DNA from: Metabacillus niabensis
Lineage (GTDB): Bacteria > Bacillota > Bacilli > Bacillales > Bacillaceae
DNA: 64,000 nt
Assembly: GCF_020524345.1 (NCBI RefSeq)
Contig: NZ_JAIVLH010000020.1
Span: forward strand, 1 to 64,000
Direction: 5' to 3'
Under the pieces are notes generated by a model that made no database searches, was not told the origin of the DNA, and saw only the letters and a list, made by a program, of their open reading frames with translations. Shown piece after piece: positions 7,760-16,608 of the stretch. Each line of letters begins with the position of its first letter. Within the stretch, counting starts at the first letter, position 1. The position numbers and the translations under genes are program-made.

Positions 7760-9165
7760 GATGAGTTCTCCTCAGATAATAATGGAATTTGGACGGTCAC
7801 AACTGTACCGTTTTGATTGTCACTTGTGATCGAAAAGGTGCCGTTATGTAAGGTGACGATTTGCTTGACGATTGAGAGACCTAGGCCTGTTCCGCCTGTT
7901 GAACGATTTCTTGCTTTATCCGTGCGGTAGAAACGCTCCCCGATTCTTTGAATATCAACCTTGTCAATCACATGCCCCATATTGGTAACAGTGAGGATCA
8001 TCATATCATGATCTGTCCCTAAATCGATCAACACTTCACTATGTAAAGGTGAATATTTAATCGCATTATCCATCACGTTATACAATACCTGTTCCATCCG
8101 TTTAATATCGCCAATGATGATCACATCCTCTTCAACTTTCATTGAGTGTTGGATCTCTTTTTGGGCAAAGCGAATTTTAAAGAGATCAACCGTATCATAC
8201 AGCAGTTGTGCCATGGCAATAGGTTCTTGTTCTATCACATATAAATTTTCTTCTAAATGATTAAGTTCAATAAGGTCGTGAACAATTTTGTTCAGTCGAT
8301 CTGTTTCTTTTTCGATAGTAGTTAAATAGCTGTCTGCTTCTTCCTTAGAAGAATATAAATGCTGCTTAAGTGCTTGAGTATAGCCGGCAATATAGGTGAG
8401 AGGTGTCCTTAGTTCATGGACAACATTTGAAAGAAACTCCTTTTTTCTTTTTTCCTGCTCTTCCAGTGATGAACTCATAAGATTGAATGCATCGGCTAGT
8501 TGTCCAACTTCATCAGAACTTGTTAATGGAAGCCTGCTTGAGTAATTTCCTTCTGCCACCTCTTTAGATAATGCCTGCATATCTGTTAACGGCTTGAAGA
8601 GAGATTGCCTGATTCTGTTGACGATCACTAACAATAGAATGAAAAAGATTGTTCCTGCTAAAATGAGAATAGGAAGACTGCCTTCAAATACCTCCTGCAT
8701 CGCGGCTAACGGGACATAAATATAGACAATTCCAATTAGTTCTGTTTCGTTTTGAATAGGAAACATGGCACCAACGATATTCCGGTCAAATTCTTTTACA
8801 TAGCCTTCTTTTAAAATATAATTTCCTTGAGATAATGTTTCTTTATCCTCAGAATTTATTAACGACTCATTACCAATTTGATAAGGAAAATACTCCTGAA
8901 GCTCATCAAATGTATCAACAACTAATACTTCATATTCTGATACAATATTAAACCAATGGATCTTTTCGATAATTTCCTCGTTTAAAGAGCCGTAATGATA
9001 ATGAGAGGCAGTGTTTTCTCCTTGGTAAATAACAGATTCACGAATGCTGTCCAGGTATAAATCTTTATATAAAAAATGTAAAAAGAAAAATGAAAACAAA
9101 ATGGTGCTCGCAATACTAACTAAAATTAGCAAAAATACTTTTTGACTTAAAGATAAAGTTCTCAC
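7756..9165 (-). CDS. Sensor histidine kinase (HAMP, HisKA, HATPase)
   Basis: 469 residues from GTG 9165, chosen because GAGGTG lies just upstream; in-frame starts at 9189 and 9234 have weaker support. Order: helix one (about residues 10-30), an extracytoplasmic sensing region of about 130 residues, helix two (about 165-183), HAMP, then the phosphoacceptor His250 in SNVVHELRTPLTY. The N box (DNAIKYSP) and G boxes (GTGLGLSIV) complete the ATPase domain. It pairs with the response regulator upstream. The link to a SCO gene suggests sensing of envelope redox or metal state; the signal itself is unknown. Confidence 0.88.
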   Translation of the reverse strand: MRTLSLSQKVFLLILVSIASTILFSFFFLHFLYKDLYLDSIRESVIYQGENTASHYHYGSLNEEIIEKIHWFNIVSEYEVLVVDTFDELQEYFPYQIGNESLINSEDKETLSQGNYILKEGYVKEFDRNIVGAMFPIQNETELIGIVYIYVPLAAMQEVFEGSLPILILAGTIFFILLLVIVNRIRQSLFKPLTDMQALSKEVAEGNYSSRLPLTSSDEVGQLADAFNLMSSSLEEQEKRKKEFLSNVVHELRTPLTYIAGYTQALKQHLYSSKEEADSYLTTIEKETDRLNKIVHDLIELNHLEENLYVIEQEPIAMAQLLYDTVDLFKIRFAQKEIQHSMKVEEDVIIIGDIKRMEQVLYNVMDNAIKYSPLHSEVLIDLGTDHDMMILTVTNMGHVIDKVDIQRIGERFYRTDKARNRSTGGTGLGLSIVKQIVTLHNGTFSITSDNQNGTVVTVQIPLLSEENSS

Positions 9166-9282
9166 CTTTACACCTCTACTTTGTCCCATCTTAACGGGCA
9201 GTATAACTATTAAAGAAGGATATGAGACAAGCATAAATTAGAGATAACTGCCCGTAAAGATCCGATAAGTTTCGCTAACCAC

Positions 9283-9310
9283 AAGTGGGGGATGAAGAAA
9301 ACCCCCACTT
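9283..9310 (-). other. Intra-operon stem-loop between regulator and kinase genes
   Basis: AAGTGGGGG (9283-9291) pairs perfectly with CCCCCACTT (9302-9310), loop of ten bases, overlapping the response regulator stop codon. No T run follows on the minus strand, so it probably slows decay or reduces read-through and does not fully terminate. Confidence 0.55.
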
Positions 9311-9983
9311 ATGGAAGTCTCACTTTATAGCCTTTTCCCCAAACAGTCTGAATAAGAGTCCCGTGCTGCTTAAGTTTCAAACGCAGTGTCTTAATATGTG
9401 TATCAACTGTTCGTTCACTGCCAGTATAAGAATAACCCCAAATGGATTGTAATAGCTGTTCTCTCGAAAAAACTTTTCCGTTATTTGTCGCAAGTAGAAG
9501 CAATAGCTCATATTCCTTTAATGTTAAAGAAAGGGGTTGCCCATTTATCGTGGCAGAGTGTGATTCTACATCAAATGTAAGCGGGCCGATTGCTTTTCTG
9601 GAAGAGGGTGTAGTGGCCACTTTTGCCCTTCTTAAAACCGATTCGATCCGTGCTAATAATTCACCGGGATGGAACGGCTTCACAATATAATCATCACCGC
9701 CTAGTTTTAACCCATGGATTTTATCCCATTCTTCTCCTTTTGCGGTTAAAAAGATTAGTGGGATGTCATGGGTTTTTTTCACTTCATTTGCAAATGTAAA
9801 CCCGTCCATATAGGGCATCATGACATCAACTAGTAGAAGCTCAGGTATATTGTGTTTGATTTTGGAAAGTGCATCAATGCCATTTGAGGCTTCTAATACC
9901 GAGTATCCTTCTTTTAGTAGAAAGGTTTTGACCAGTTGTCTCATTTGGACTTCATCTTCAATAATCATTATGGTTACACTCAT
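9309..9983 (-). CDS. OmpR/PhoB-family response regulator
   Basis: 224 residues. The receiver domain has acidic residues E9, D10, phosphoacceptor Asp53 (LLVDVMMP), switch Thr80 and Lys102 (VKPF). The C-terminal winged helix (about 130-224) shows TLKEYELLLLL and the recognition region ERTVDTHIKTLRLKL. It is first in the operon regulator-kinase-SCO, with the kinase 143 bases downstream. TTGTGA direct repeats eleven bases apart upstream of its start (10045-10061) are plausible binding sites, implying control of its own operon and of the divergent PepSY gene. Confidence 0.9.
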   Translation of the reverse strand: MSVTIMIIEDEVQMRQLVKTFLLKEGYSVLEASNGIDALSKIKHNIPELLLVDVMMPYMDGFTFANEVKKTHDIPLIFLTAKGEEWDKIHGLKLGGDDYIVKPFHPGELLARIESVLRRAKVATTPSSRKAIGPLTFDVESHSATINGQPLSLTLKEYELLLLLATNNGKVFSREQLLQSIWGYSYTGSERTVDTHIKTLRLKLKQHGTLIQTVWGKGYKVRLP

Positions 9984-10044
9984 GTGATGTCCCTCACTTA
10001 TTTACACTATGATTATCTATCATACATATCATTTTACTTTTAAG

Positions 10045-10133
10045 TTGTGAAGTTTTTGTGAGTTTTAAAAGAGTCTACTGTTTTAGAAACTAGTTTTCTT
10101 CACAATTCCCACACATTTTTCTTTTATTATGAT
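10045..10133. promoter_or_regulatory. Divergent control region with 11-bp-period direct repeats
   Basis: TTGTGA occurs at 10045-10050 and 10056-10061, exactly eleven bases apart (TCACAA-N5-TCACAA on the minus strand, facing the regulator gene). On the plus strand TCACAA (10100-10105) is followed eleven bases later by the weaker ACACAT (10111-10116), which sits upstream of a possible -10 TATGAT (10128-10133) with no -35 match. Paired half-sites of this spacing are typical of OmpR-family activators. Confidence 0.5.
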
Positions 10134-10168
10134 AGTTAACGAAAAATAATGGAAGAGGAGTTACAGAA

Positions 10169-11518
10169 GTGATGAAAACAGATAAGCAAACACGGCCTTC
10201 TCTGTATAAGACGGTGTGGAGATGGCATTTTTATGCCGGGCTGCTCATTGCCCCATTTCTTATTATTCTTGCAGTTACGGGTTCGATTTATTTATATAAG
10301 CCGCAGATTGAGAATTTTCTCTATAAAGACCTTTATGAGGTAACCCCGCAGGATGAGCGAATTTCTCCAACTACTCAGATTGAGGAAGTGAAAAAACACT
10401 ATCCTGATGCAGTTGTAACGACATTTCGACCTGGAGAGTCAGATAATCGTTCGAGTGAAGTCGGCATTATGAATCATGATGAATCTCTTACCATTTTTAG
10501 TGACCCTTATACAGGAAACATTATTGGAGAATTGAACAACGAAGATCGAATCATGGATAAAATAGAAGAATTCCATGGTGAATTAATGGCAGGTACAGTT
10601 GGTGACCGAATCGTTGAGTTAGTTGCATGTTGGGCTGTTATCCTTGTCATTACTGGTTTTTATTTGTGGATGCCTAAGAAAAAATTCACGGTTTCAGGAG
10701 TCCTTATTCCCCGATTTAAAAAGGGCAAAAAGATCCTCGTGAGGGACCTGCATGCAGTGCCCGGTTTCTGGATTGCAGCTGGTATGTTGTTCTTAATCAT
10801 GACAGGCCTGCCTTGGTCAGGATTCTGGGGAGGTCATTTCCAAAACTTCGCCACACAAACAGGTGTAGGATACCCACCTTCCATTTATTTCGGAAGTGCT
10901 CCGACTGCAACGATCCAAACAAAGGATATTGCAGACGTACCATGGGCAGCTGAAAACCTGGAAATCCCCTCTTCAGAAGTAGAGGGATTTATTCCAATAC
11001 CGATTGATGAAGTGGTTACAGTAGCAGAACGTGAAGGAATTCATCCAAGTTATACGATCTATATGCCAAGTGACCCGACAGGAGTTTATACATTATCAGC
11101 TTATCCTCCAAAAGCACAGGATGAGTTAACGATGCATGTGGATCAGTATACGGGTGCAGTTTTAACCGATTATCGGTTCGAGAACTATGGACTCATTGGT
11201 AAAGTAGTAGCTTTGGGGGTTACCCTTCATAAAGGAACACAGTTTGGCTGGTTCAATCAATTCATTAGTCTTATCATTTGCTGGGGAATTATCTTTGTGG
11301 CATTTAGCGGCTATTATTTGTGGCTAATTCGAAAAAAGAAACATGATCTTAGTGCGCCAAAAGCACCTAGCGCAAGGAAAGTAAAAGGATTTCTGATTCT
11401 AGTAATTATATTAGGTATTATTTTCCCGTTGGTCGGGGTGTCGATCATTGTTGTTTGGCTTATTGATTGGCTTTTCATTCAAAGAATCCCAAAATTAAAG
11501 CAGTTCTTTCATGCTTAA
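10169..11518 (+). CDS. PepSY-associated membrane protein
   Basis: 449 residues. GTG 10169 lies eight bases after AGAGGAG; the adjacent ATG at 10172 is an alternative. RWHFYAGLLIAPFLIILAVTGSIYLYKPQIE is the conserved first-helix region of PepSY-TM proteins (split here: RWHFYAGLL, then VTGSIYLYKPQIE). Further helices lie near 150-170, 195-215, 365-390 and 415-445, with two PepSY-like external segments (for example EEVKKHYPDAVVTTF). Related proteins serve as membrane reductases of ferric siderophores or as metal-linked accessory proteins. It is divergent from the SCO two-component operon, and overlaps a lipoprotein gene downstream. Confidence 0.82.
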   Translation: MMKTDKQTRPSLYKTVWRWHFYAGLLIAPFLIILAVTGSIYLYKPQIENFLYKDLYEVTPQDERISPTTQIEEVKKHYPDAVVTTFRPGESDNRSSEVGIMNHDESLTIFSDPYTGNIIGELNNEDRIMDKIEEFHGELMAGTVGDRIVELVACWAVILVITGFYLWMPKKKFTVSGVLIPRFKKGKKILVRDLHAVPGFWIAAGMLFLIMTGLPWSGFWGGHFQNFATQTGVGYPPSIYFGSAPTATIQTKDIADVPWAAENLEIPSSEVEGFIPIPIDEVVTVAEREGIHPSYTIYMPSDPTGVYTLSAYPPKAQDELTMHVDQYTGAVLTDYRFENYGLIGKVVALGVTLHKGTQFGWFNQFISLIICWGIIFVAFSGYYLWLIRKKKHDLSAPKAPSARKVKGFLILVIILGIIFPLVGVSIIVVWLIDWLFIQRIPKLKQFFHA

Positions 11519-11537
11519 GGGAAGGGGGAGAGGTAGA

Positions 11538-12008
11538 ATGAGAAAAAGATTTAGCTATTCAATCGCAGCTTTGTTTGTCATGATCTTAACGGCATGTTCA
11601 AATGAACAGGAGGTCGTAACATTATATAAACAAGAAAACCCTATTAATCTGGACATTTATATACCGGAAACATTTACAGACAATCAACAAGAGACGATAA
11701 AAGTAAAGCTTACACAATCAGGAGAGCCGGTGGAAGATGCGGATTATGTCCATTTTGAAATTTGGAATCAAGAAGGTACTGTTCATTATGAAATGGAGCA
11801 AGCTAAGAAAGAGAAAAATGGGATATACAGTGTAAGGAAAGACTTTAATGAAGAAGGTCTTTATTTTGTCCAAGTTCATGCAAGTAACGATGGTTCCATC
11901 ATCATGCCGCAAAAGCAATTTGTCGTTGGAAAGTTAACAGAGAATGATGTGGAATTTTTAGAAAGTCATACAAAACCACAGAGTAATGGGCATGAAGGTC
12001 ATCATTAA
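11538..12008 (+). CDS. YtkA/FixH-like lipoprotein with His-rich tail
   Basis: 156 residues. ATG 11538 is chosen because AGGGGGAGAGG lies just upstream; the frame is open back to 11511 inside the PepSY gene. A lipoprotein signal ends at LTAC. The body is one immunoglobulin-like beta domain of the YtkA/FixH type (IKVKLTQSGEPVEDADYVHFEI shortened: GEPVEDADYVHFEI, then NGIYSVRKDFNEEGLYFVQVH). The last residues NGHEGHH could bind a metal. With PepSY next door and SCO across the intergenic region, a role in copper or haem-copper oxidase maturation is a fair inference. Confidence 0.78.
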   Translation: MRKRFSYSIAALFVMILTACSNEQEVVTLYKQENPINLDIYIPETFTDNQQETIKVKLTQSGEPVEDADYVHFEIWNQEGTVHYEMEQAKKEKNGIYSVRKDFNEEGLYFVQVHASNDGSIIMPQKQFVVGKLTENDVEFLESHTKPQSNGHEGHH

Positions 12009-12109
12009 ATTAAGTGACAATAAAGACTTATATAATATTATAGAGTTAAACATGGAATAAGAAAGCGAAATGATTAAGTTACAAGCCTAGTGCCTATTTG
12101 CCTATACTT

Positions 12110-12152
12110 TTCTTAATTTCTCTCATACTATGAAGTATTTAGAAATTAAGAA
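12110..12152. repeat. 12-bp perfect inverted repeat upstream of the haloperoxidase-like gene
   Basis: TTCTTAATTTCT (12110-12121) and AGAAATTAAGAA (12141-12152) are exact complements separated by 19 bases, ending 17 bases before the ATG. It could be an operator or an mRNA stem controlling the next gene; there is no T run for termination. Confidence 0.5.
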
Positions 12153-12169
12153 TGTGAGGTAATTTAGTT

Positions 12170-13066
12170 ATGAACACAACATATTTACGATGGTCTGAGG
12201 TGCCATATGCGGGAGAAGCGAAACAACCTACTAATCCGGTTACCCCTTTGGCAGGCTCATGGCCTCTGGTTTATTTGCAAAGAGACAGGAACGGAAACTT
12301 TCTTACCCCTAACGGAAGGAAAATGAAACTTCCTATCACACATCCCAACCTGATTGACTTCAATAGAGAGTTACTTATTGTTCAAAATACGCTAAAAAAA
12401 CTTACCCCTAATCAAAAAGAGATTGGGATATATTATGGAACAGGTGTCCCTACCAAACAGTGGACTCCAGTAATCGATCGCTTAATTGATACGTATGGTG
12501 TTGGTCCAACAGATGCAGCAAGGATATTAGCTGCTGTACAGGGTGCTGTTAATGACACAATGATCATAGTGTGGAATTTAAAATATCGATGGGATGTAGC
12601 AAGGCCAAATCAATATGACCCAAAAATGAGAACATTATTATGCACACCTCGTTTTCCAACTTATCCATCCGGTCATGCCACTATGTCAGGATGTGCAGAA
12701 GTCGTGCTAAGCTACTTCTTTCCAAAGGAAGCAAAAAAGCTTCGGAAAATAGCAAATGACAATGCTCTTAGTCGTTTGTATGCAGGAGTTCATTTTCCAG
12801 CAGATAACGATGAAGGACTGAAATTAGGGAGGTTTATTGGGACAGTTATAGTAAATCACTTAAAAACACAACGTGATAGTGATCAGAAACCCATGGATCA
12901 TCCATCTAACAATTTCCTAAATGCAGATATTTTTCCTGACGATTACAATCAGTTTATTCCCTTCGATTTCCCAAAAACATGTACTTCTCATGTAATGGAT
13001 GAAAAAGAAACGAGCACAGATAAAGATAAAAACATCCATGTTCCCAAACCATTAATATACTTATAG
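12170..13066 (+). CDS. Vanadium-dependent haloperoxidase / PAP2-family protein
   Basis: 298 residues, no signal peptide or membrane helix. The three phosphate/vanadate-binding motifs are present and in order: KYRWDVARP (Lys138, Arg145), PSGHA (Ser167, Gly168, His169) and SRLYAGVHFP with Arg202 and His208 followed by ADND. This soluble architecture is that of the bacterial vanadium haloperoxidase family, not of membrane PAP2 phosphatases. The reaction (halide oxidation or phosphomonoester hydrolysis) cannot be told from sequence alone. It is monocistronic, with an inverted repeat before it and a terminator after it. Confidence 0.8.
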   Translation: MNTTYLRWSEVPYAGEAKQPTNPVTPLAGSWPLVYLQRDRNGNFLTPNGRKMKLPITHPNLIDFNRELLIVQNTLKKLTPNQKEIGIYYGTGVPTKQWTPVIDRLIDTYGVGPTDAARILAAVQGAVNDTMIIVWNLKYRWDVARPNQYDPKMRTLLCTPRFPTYPSGHATMSGCAEVVLSYFFPKEAKKLRKIANDNALSRLYAGVHFPADNDEGLKLGRFIGTVIVNHLKTQRDSDQKPMDHPSNNFLNADIFPDDYNQFIPFDFPKTCTSHVMDEKETSTDKDKNIHVPKPLIYL

Positions 13067-13120
13067 GGATTGCGCTGAAATGAATATGAACGTCGTAGAT
13101 TAAACGAGTACTTGGAACAT

Positions 13121-13169
13121 AACCTCCTACCTCCCCCGTAACAAAGGGTAAGTGGGAGGTTGTTTTTTT
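13121..13169 (+). terminator. Rho-independent terminator
   Basis: AACCTCC (13121-13127) pairs with GGAGGTT (13155-13161), followed by G and T7. It closes the haloperoxidase-like gene. Confidence 0.7.
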
Positions 13170-13379
13170 GTAGCTTTGTTCATTTCCAATAACTCCGCTA
13201 ATAATAAGGCATTGGAGAGATGTATGTGGTGTATTGGCTATAATCTTATTTTTGGCATAGCAAAATCGAATAAAGATAAGCGATAATAGTGATTAATTTG
13301 CTCTTGATGTAGAAGATAATACTAATGTATGCACCCGAAAAATTAGATTTTCACTCTAACCTTTGGGGTACATTTATAT

Positions 13380-14603
13380 TTATAACATGTATTTACTTTT
13401 AGTGGTTTTTGATAAATTTTTTGTCTTATTTTTTATTAAATGAACTAATAAGGCGATTAAAGGCAAAGCTGTTCCAATGAGTAATGTTACTTCACTATTA
13501 AATTTATAGTATGAGTAACTTCCGATCCAAGAACCAAAGGCTCCTCCCAAAAAGAAAATAGTCATATATAATCCATTAAGTCTGTTTCTTATCTCGGGAT
13601 TCAAACCAAAGATAACTTTTTGACCTAATAATAAATTTCCTGATACCCCAATATCGATGCTAATTCCGGAGATAAGGATTAATATTACACTCAATAGTGA
13701 ATGATCGTGAACAAAAAATAAAAGCACAATAGATAATAGTACGAGCGCCATTGATACATTAGTCATTGAAAAAATATAACCTTTATCTGCTATTTTGCCA
13801 ATAGTAGGAGTTAATAAAGCTCCAGCTATTGCAACAAATCCAATTAATGCAATTTCATTATTTGAAAAATGTAATGGTTCAGACCTTAGTAAAATTGGGA
13901 GTACTGTCCAATAAAGACTAAATGTTGCAAATAAACATGCGTGATAAAAAGCTCTTTGTTGTAAAGGAGAAGTATTTATTAGTACCTTCACCATAGAAGC
14001 AATTAGATTTGAATATGACATGTTACTATTTGATCCAACTTCATAGTTAGGCAAAAATTTCATAATTAACAGTAATACGGCAACTAGCGTTATTAATGAA
14101 AATAGAAATACCATTCTCCAGCCGAAACAGTCAGTTATTCCGATAGATAATGGGCGAGCAATCATAATTCCAATCAATAAACCACTCATCACTTTACCTA
14201 CATATTTACCTGTCTCTTCAACAGGCACAATCCTCATTGTTAGTGGAACTAATATTTGAGCCGCACAGGCCCCAATGCCAATTATGGTTGTTAATAGTAA
14301 AAAGACAATTCCATTTGTTGAAATAAGAGTACCAATTAATGAAATAATAGAAAGCCCGATCAGAATAGCAATTATTTTCTTACTTCTAAATAAGTCAGCC
14401 ATTGGTACGATAAAAAATAATCCCAATCCATACCCAATTTGGGTTAAAGTAGGGAGCAATCCAGATAAATCAGAAGGGATGTTTAGATCTTTTGCAATGA
14501 ATTGTACAATTGGTTGAGCATAATAAATATTAGTAGCAAGTGAACCGCAACTAATTGCCAAAATGAAAATTAGAAAATTTGTTTTTTTAGTCAATTTTAT
14601 CAT
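13380..14603 (-). CDS. MFS drug/solute efflux transporter
   Basis: 407 residues with about twelve hydrophobic segments. YAQPIVQFIAKDLN near the first helix and the loop PMADLFRSKKIIAI (MFS loop 2-3) mark the 12-helix drug:H+ antiporter type, similar to YgaY/AraJ-like carriers. The AAGGA site abuts the ATG, while the TTG nine bases later has good spacing and may be the true start. It lies downstream of a TetR gene on the same strand (57 bases), which probably represses it. Substrate unknown. Confidence 0.82.
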   Translation of the reverse strand: MIKLTKKTNFLIFILAISCGSLATNIYYAQPIVQFIAKDLNIPSDLSGLLPTLTQIGYGLGLFFIVPMADLFRSKKIIAILIGLSIISLIGTLISTNGIVFLLLTTIIGIGACAAQILVPLTMRIVPVEETGKYVGKVMSGLLIGIMIARPLSIGITDCFGWRMVFLFSLITLVAVLLLIMKFLPNYEVGSNSNMSYSNLIASMVKVLINTSPLQQRAFYHACLFATFSLYWTVLPILLRSEPLHFSNNEIALIGFVAIAGALLTPTIGKIADKGYIFSMTNVSMALVLLSIVLLFFVHDHSLLSVILILISGISIDIGVSGNLLLGQKVIFGLNPEIRNRLNGLYMTIFFLGGAFGSWIGSYSYYKFNSEVTLLIGTALPLIALLVHLIKNKTKNLSKTTKSKYML

Positions 14604-14660
14604 TCCTTTTGTTCATTTTTATTTTGGTACGATCGTTCCATTATGCTAAAAAAAGAAAGA

Positions 14661-15236
14661 CTATAGGTCTGCAATAGTCTTATCCACTAGATGATAGGCT
14701 AGATTTTTCTCTTTTTTGTATCTGGACATTAAATTAATGCTGTGATTTAAACTTAATAAAGAATATGCAGCTAATTCAGAGGTAACCTCTTGTGAAATTT
14801 CTCCTTTCTTTTTTCCTTCTTCAATGACTTGCTTAAATACTTTCTCAAGTTCATTAAAATCATTTATAAGTATTTCTTCTATGGAAGGATCAATATGTCC
14901 AATAAGCAGTGAAGAATTAGTGATAATACAACTTTTGGGATTGTCATCTGAATAGCATTTTTCAATTTGTTGATAAAAAAAGGATGTAAGTGAATCTTTA
15001 GTGTTTATACCACTAAGAAGTAAATTTCTTCTTCGATAGCCATAGTTTTTATAATGTTCTAAAACCAGTTTAAATAGTTCATCCTTATCTCCAAAACTAT
15101 CGTAGAGAGTAGATCGACTTATTCCCATCGTTTCAATAAGATCTGAGATATATGTAGCGTCATACCCTTTCTCCCAGAATAAATACATAGCTTTATTCAA
15201 AGCATGTTCTTTGTCAAAACTAATCCTTCTACCCAA
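14661..15236 (-). CDS. TetR/AcrR-family regulator of the adjacent MFS gene
   Basis: 191 residues, TTG start at 15236 with GGGGGTG upstream. The N-terminal helix-turn-helix is typical: ALNKAMYLFWEKGYDATYIS, then SRSTLYDSFGDKDELF. The C-terminal ligand-binding half carries CIITNSSLL, as in TetR_C regulators of small-molecule response. It shares a strand with the MFS gene, so it likely controls its own small operon. Confidence 0.85.
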   Translation of the reverse strand: MGRRISFDKEHALNKAMYLFWEKGYDATYISDLIETMGISRSTLYDSFGDKDELFKLVLEHYKNYGYRRRNLLLSGINTKDSLTSFFYQQIEKCYSDDNPKSCIITNSSLLIGHIDPSIEEILINDFNELEKVFKQVIEEGKKKGEISQEVTSELAAYSLLSLNHSINLMSRYKKEKNLAYHLVDKTIADL

Positions 15237-15469
15237 TTTACAACACCCCCATTCATATAAATTAGTATAGAGGTTTCGGAACGAAGAGTCCAGAAAAACA
15301 TATTCTTAATCAAAGATTGTGAGTGGTAGGATAATTTAAGTGGGAAACCTGACAATTCCAACTAATTCCTACTAAAATATACCAATATTTGTGAGGAGAG
15401 GATTATGCCAAAAAGCAGTAGTAACCTCTTCCGTATTGTATATAAATACAATCAGCAAAAATAAACTTA

Positions 15470-16060
15470 TTAGCGTTTTACGTTTTTAAAATAACAGTAA
15501 ACTTTTTCTAATTTTTTTATTTGTTTTCCTTTAGGGCTTTCCATATTACCGAATTCAAAAAACTTCACTTTTTTGATACCGACAAAATTAAATAAAGCTC
15601 TTTTCATCAATATTTTATGGGCATTATTCAACCAGAAAAATGGATAATTTGCAGGTCCCTTCATGGTCGACACACATACAACAGACTTTCCTTTTAAAAG
15701 GCCTTCAGGTAGTAGCCCCTTTTTATCCCTGTATGCAAAATTTGATGCAAATAATTGATCAATGTAGCCCATAAGCATTGCCGGGGGCCTTCCCCACCAG
15801 ATTGGATAGATAAAAACAATCTTGTCTGCCCAAGTAATTTGCTCTCTATATTTGTTAAGGCTAGGATCAAGGTGCATATCTCGCCTTCGTTTATGCTCAT
15901 TAAAAACTAGGAGAGGATTAAAACTCTCATCATATAAATCTAACACCTTTAACGCCTTTATGTTAGGATTCTCATTACCTCCTTCGATGACCTTTTCCAA
16001 AAAGGCGTAACATAAACTTGTGTGATTGGGATACGTATAAATAACTAAAATTTTCATCAT
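15470..16060 (-). CDS. Flavodoxin-fold NAD(P)H:quinone oxidoreductase (YwrO/MdaB-like)
   Basis: 196 residues. The N-terminal IYTYPNHTSLCYAFLEKV is the FMN-phosphate loop of the flavodoxin-like quinone reductase family. YPIWWGRPPAMLMGYIDQLF is the conserved FMN/nicotinamide contact, and FAYRDKKGLLPEGLLKGKSV follows as in KefF/MdaB proteins. It probably carries out two-electron reduction of quinones, avoiding semiquinones. It is divergent from a MarR gene, with two shared dyad operators between them. Start ATG 16060 (or 16057) follows GGGGGG. Confidence 0.85.
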   Translation of the reverse strand: MMKILVIYTYPNHTSLCYAFLEKVIEGGNENPNIKALKVLDLYDESFNPLLVFNEHKRRRDMHLDPSLNKYREQITWADKIVFIYPIWWGRPPAMLMGYIDQLFASNFAYRDKKGLLPEGLLKGKSVVCVSTMKGPANYPFFWLNNAHKILMKRALFNFVGIKKVKFFEFGNMESPKGKQIKKLEKVYCYFKNVKR

Positions 16061-16075
16061 TCATCCCCCCGTTGC

Positions 16076-16130
16076 TTATCATTTGATAATAATAATGTAG
16101 CATCTACTGTATTTAGTTGTCAATTGATAA
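16076..16130. promoter_or_regulatory. Two MarR-type dyad operators between quinone reductase and marR genes
   Basis: TTATCA-TT-TGATAA (16076-16089) and TTGTCA-AT-TGATAA (16117-16130) share the form TTRTCA-N2-TGATAA; their centres are 41 bases (about four helical turns) apart. One lies just upstream of each divergent gene. Binding by the adjacent MarR protein at both would repress both genes. Confidence 0.6.
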
Positions 16131-16179
16131 TTGTTTTTAGATAATGTTCTTGTTATCTTCTCAGTAAGAGGTGAAAGTT

Positions 16180-16608
16180 ATGGACAAAAAAGCTCTTTTT
16201 GAGAAGTGGGTATCATTTGCAACTTCTGCTCATCGTGTGACACACGAATTAACAGTAAATGTCAAGTCGGATTCTATCACACCAGTTCAATACAACATTC
16301 TTGAGTATATAACAGTTAGTCAGCCTGTTACTCCTAGTGAAATTAGTGACTGTCAGCATATATCAATGCCGAACACGAGTCGTGAGTTGAAAAAGTTAAG
16401 TGAAAAAAATTTAATCGAAAAATTTAGTGATGAGGAAGATCGGCGAAAACAATACATTCGTCTCTCGAAAGAGGGGGAAAAGATGATGAAAGAAGCATTT
16501 GCATGCATAGAAACTCGTTTCCTGAATCGAATAAAAAATGCTTCGAATAAAGATTTAGATGATATTGACCATGCATTAGAAATTCTTCAAACAAAACTAT
16601 TTTACTAA
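16180..16608 (+). CDS. MarR-family repressor, divergent from a quinone reductase gene
   Basis: 142 residues from ATG 16180 (AAGAGGTG six bases upstream; an in-frame GTG nine bases earlier is less well placed). The winged helix shows TPSEISDCQHISMPNTSRELKK with the wing SDEEDRRKQYIRLSKEGEK (the DxR motif). A single Cys lies in the HTH region; redox or quinone sensing as in B. subtilis YodB/MhqR is possible but not shown. It is probably autoregulated through the dyads upstream. Confidence 0.85.
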   Translation: MDKKALFEKWVSFATSAHRVTHELTVNVKSDSITPVQYNILEYITVSQPVTPSEISDCQHISMPNTSRELKKLSEKNLIEKFSDEEDRRKQYIRLSKEGEKMMKEAFACIETRFLNRIKNASNKDLDDIDHALEILQTKLFY

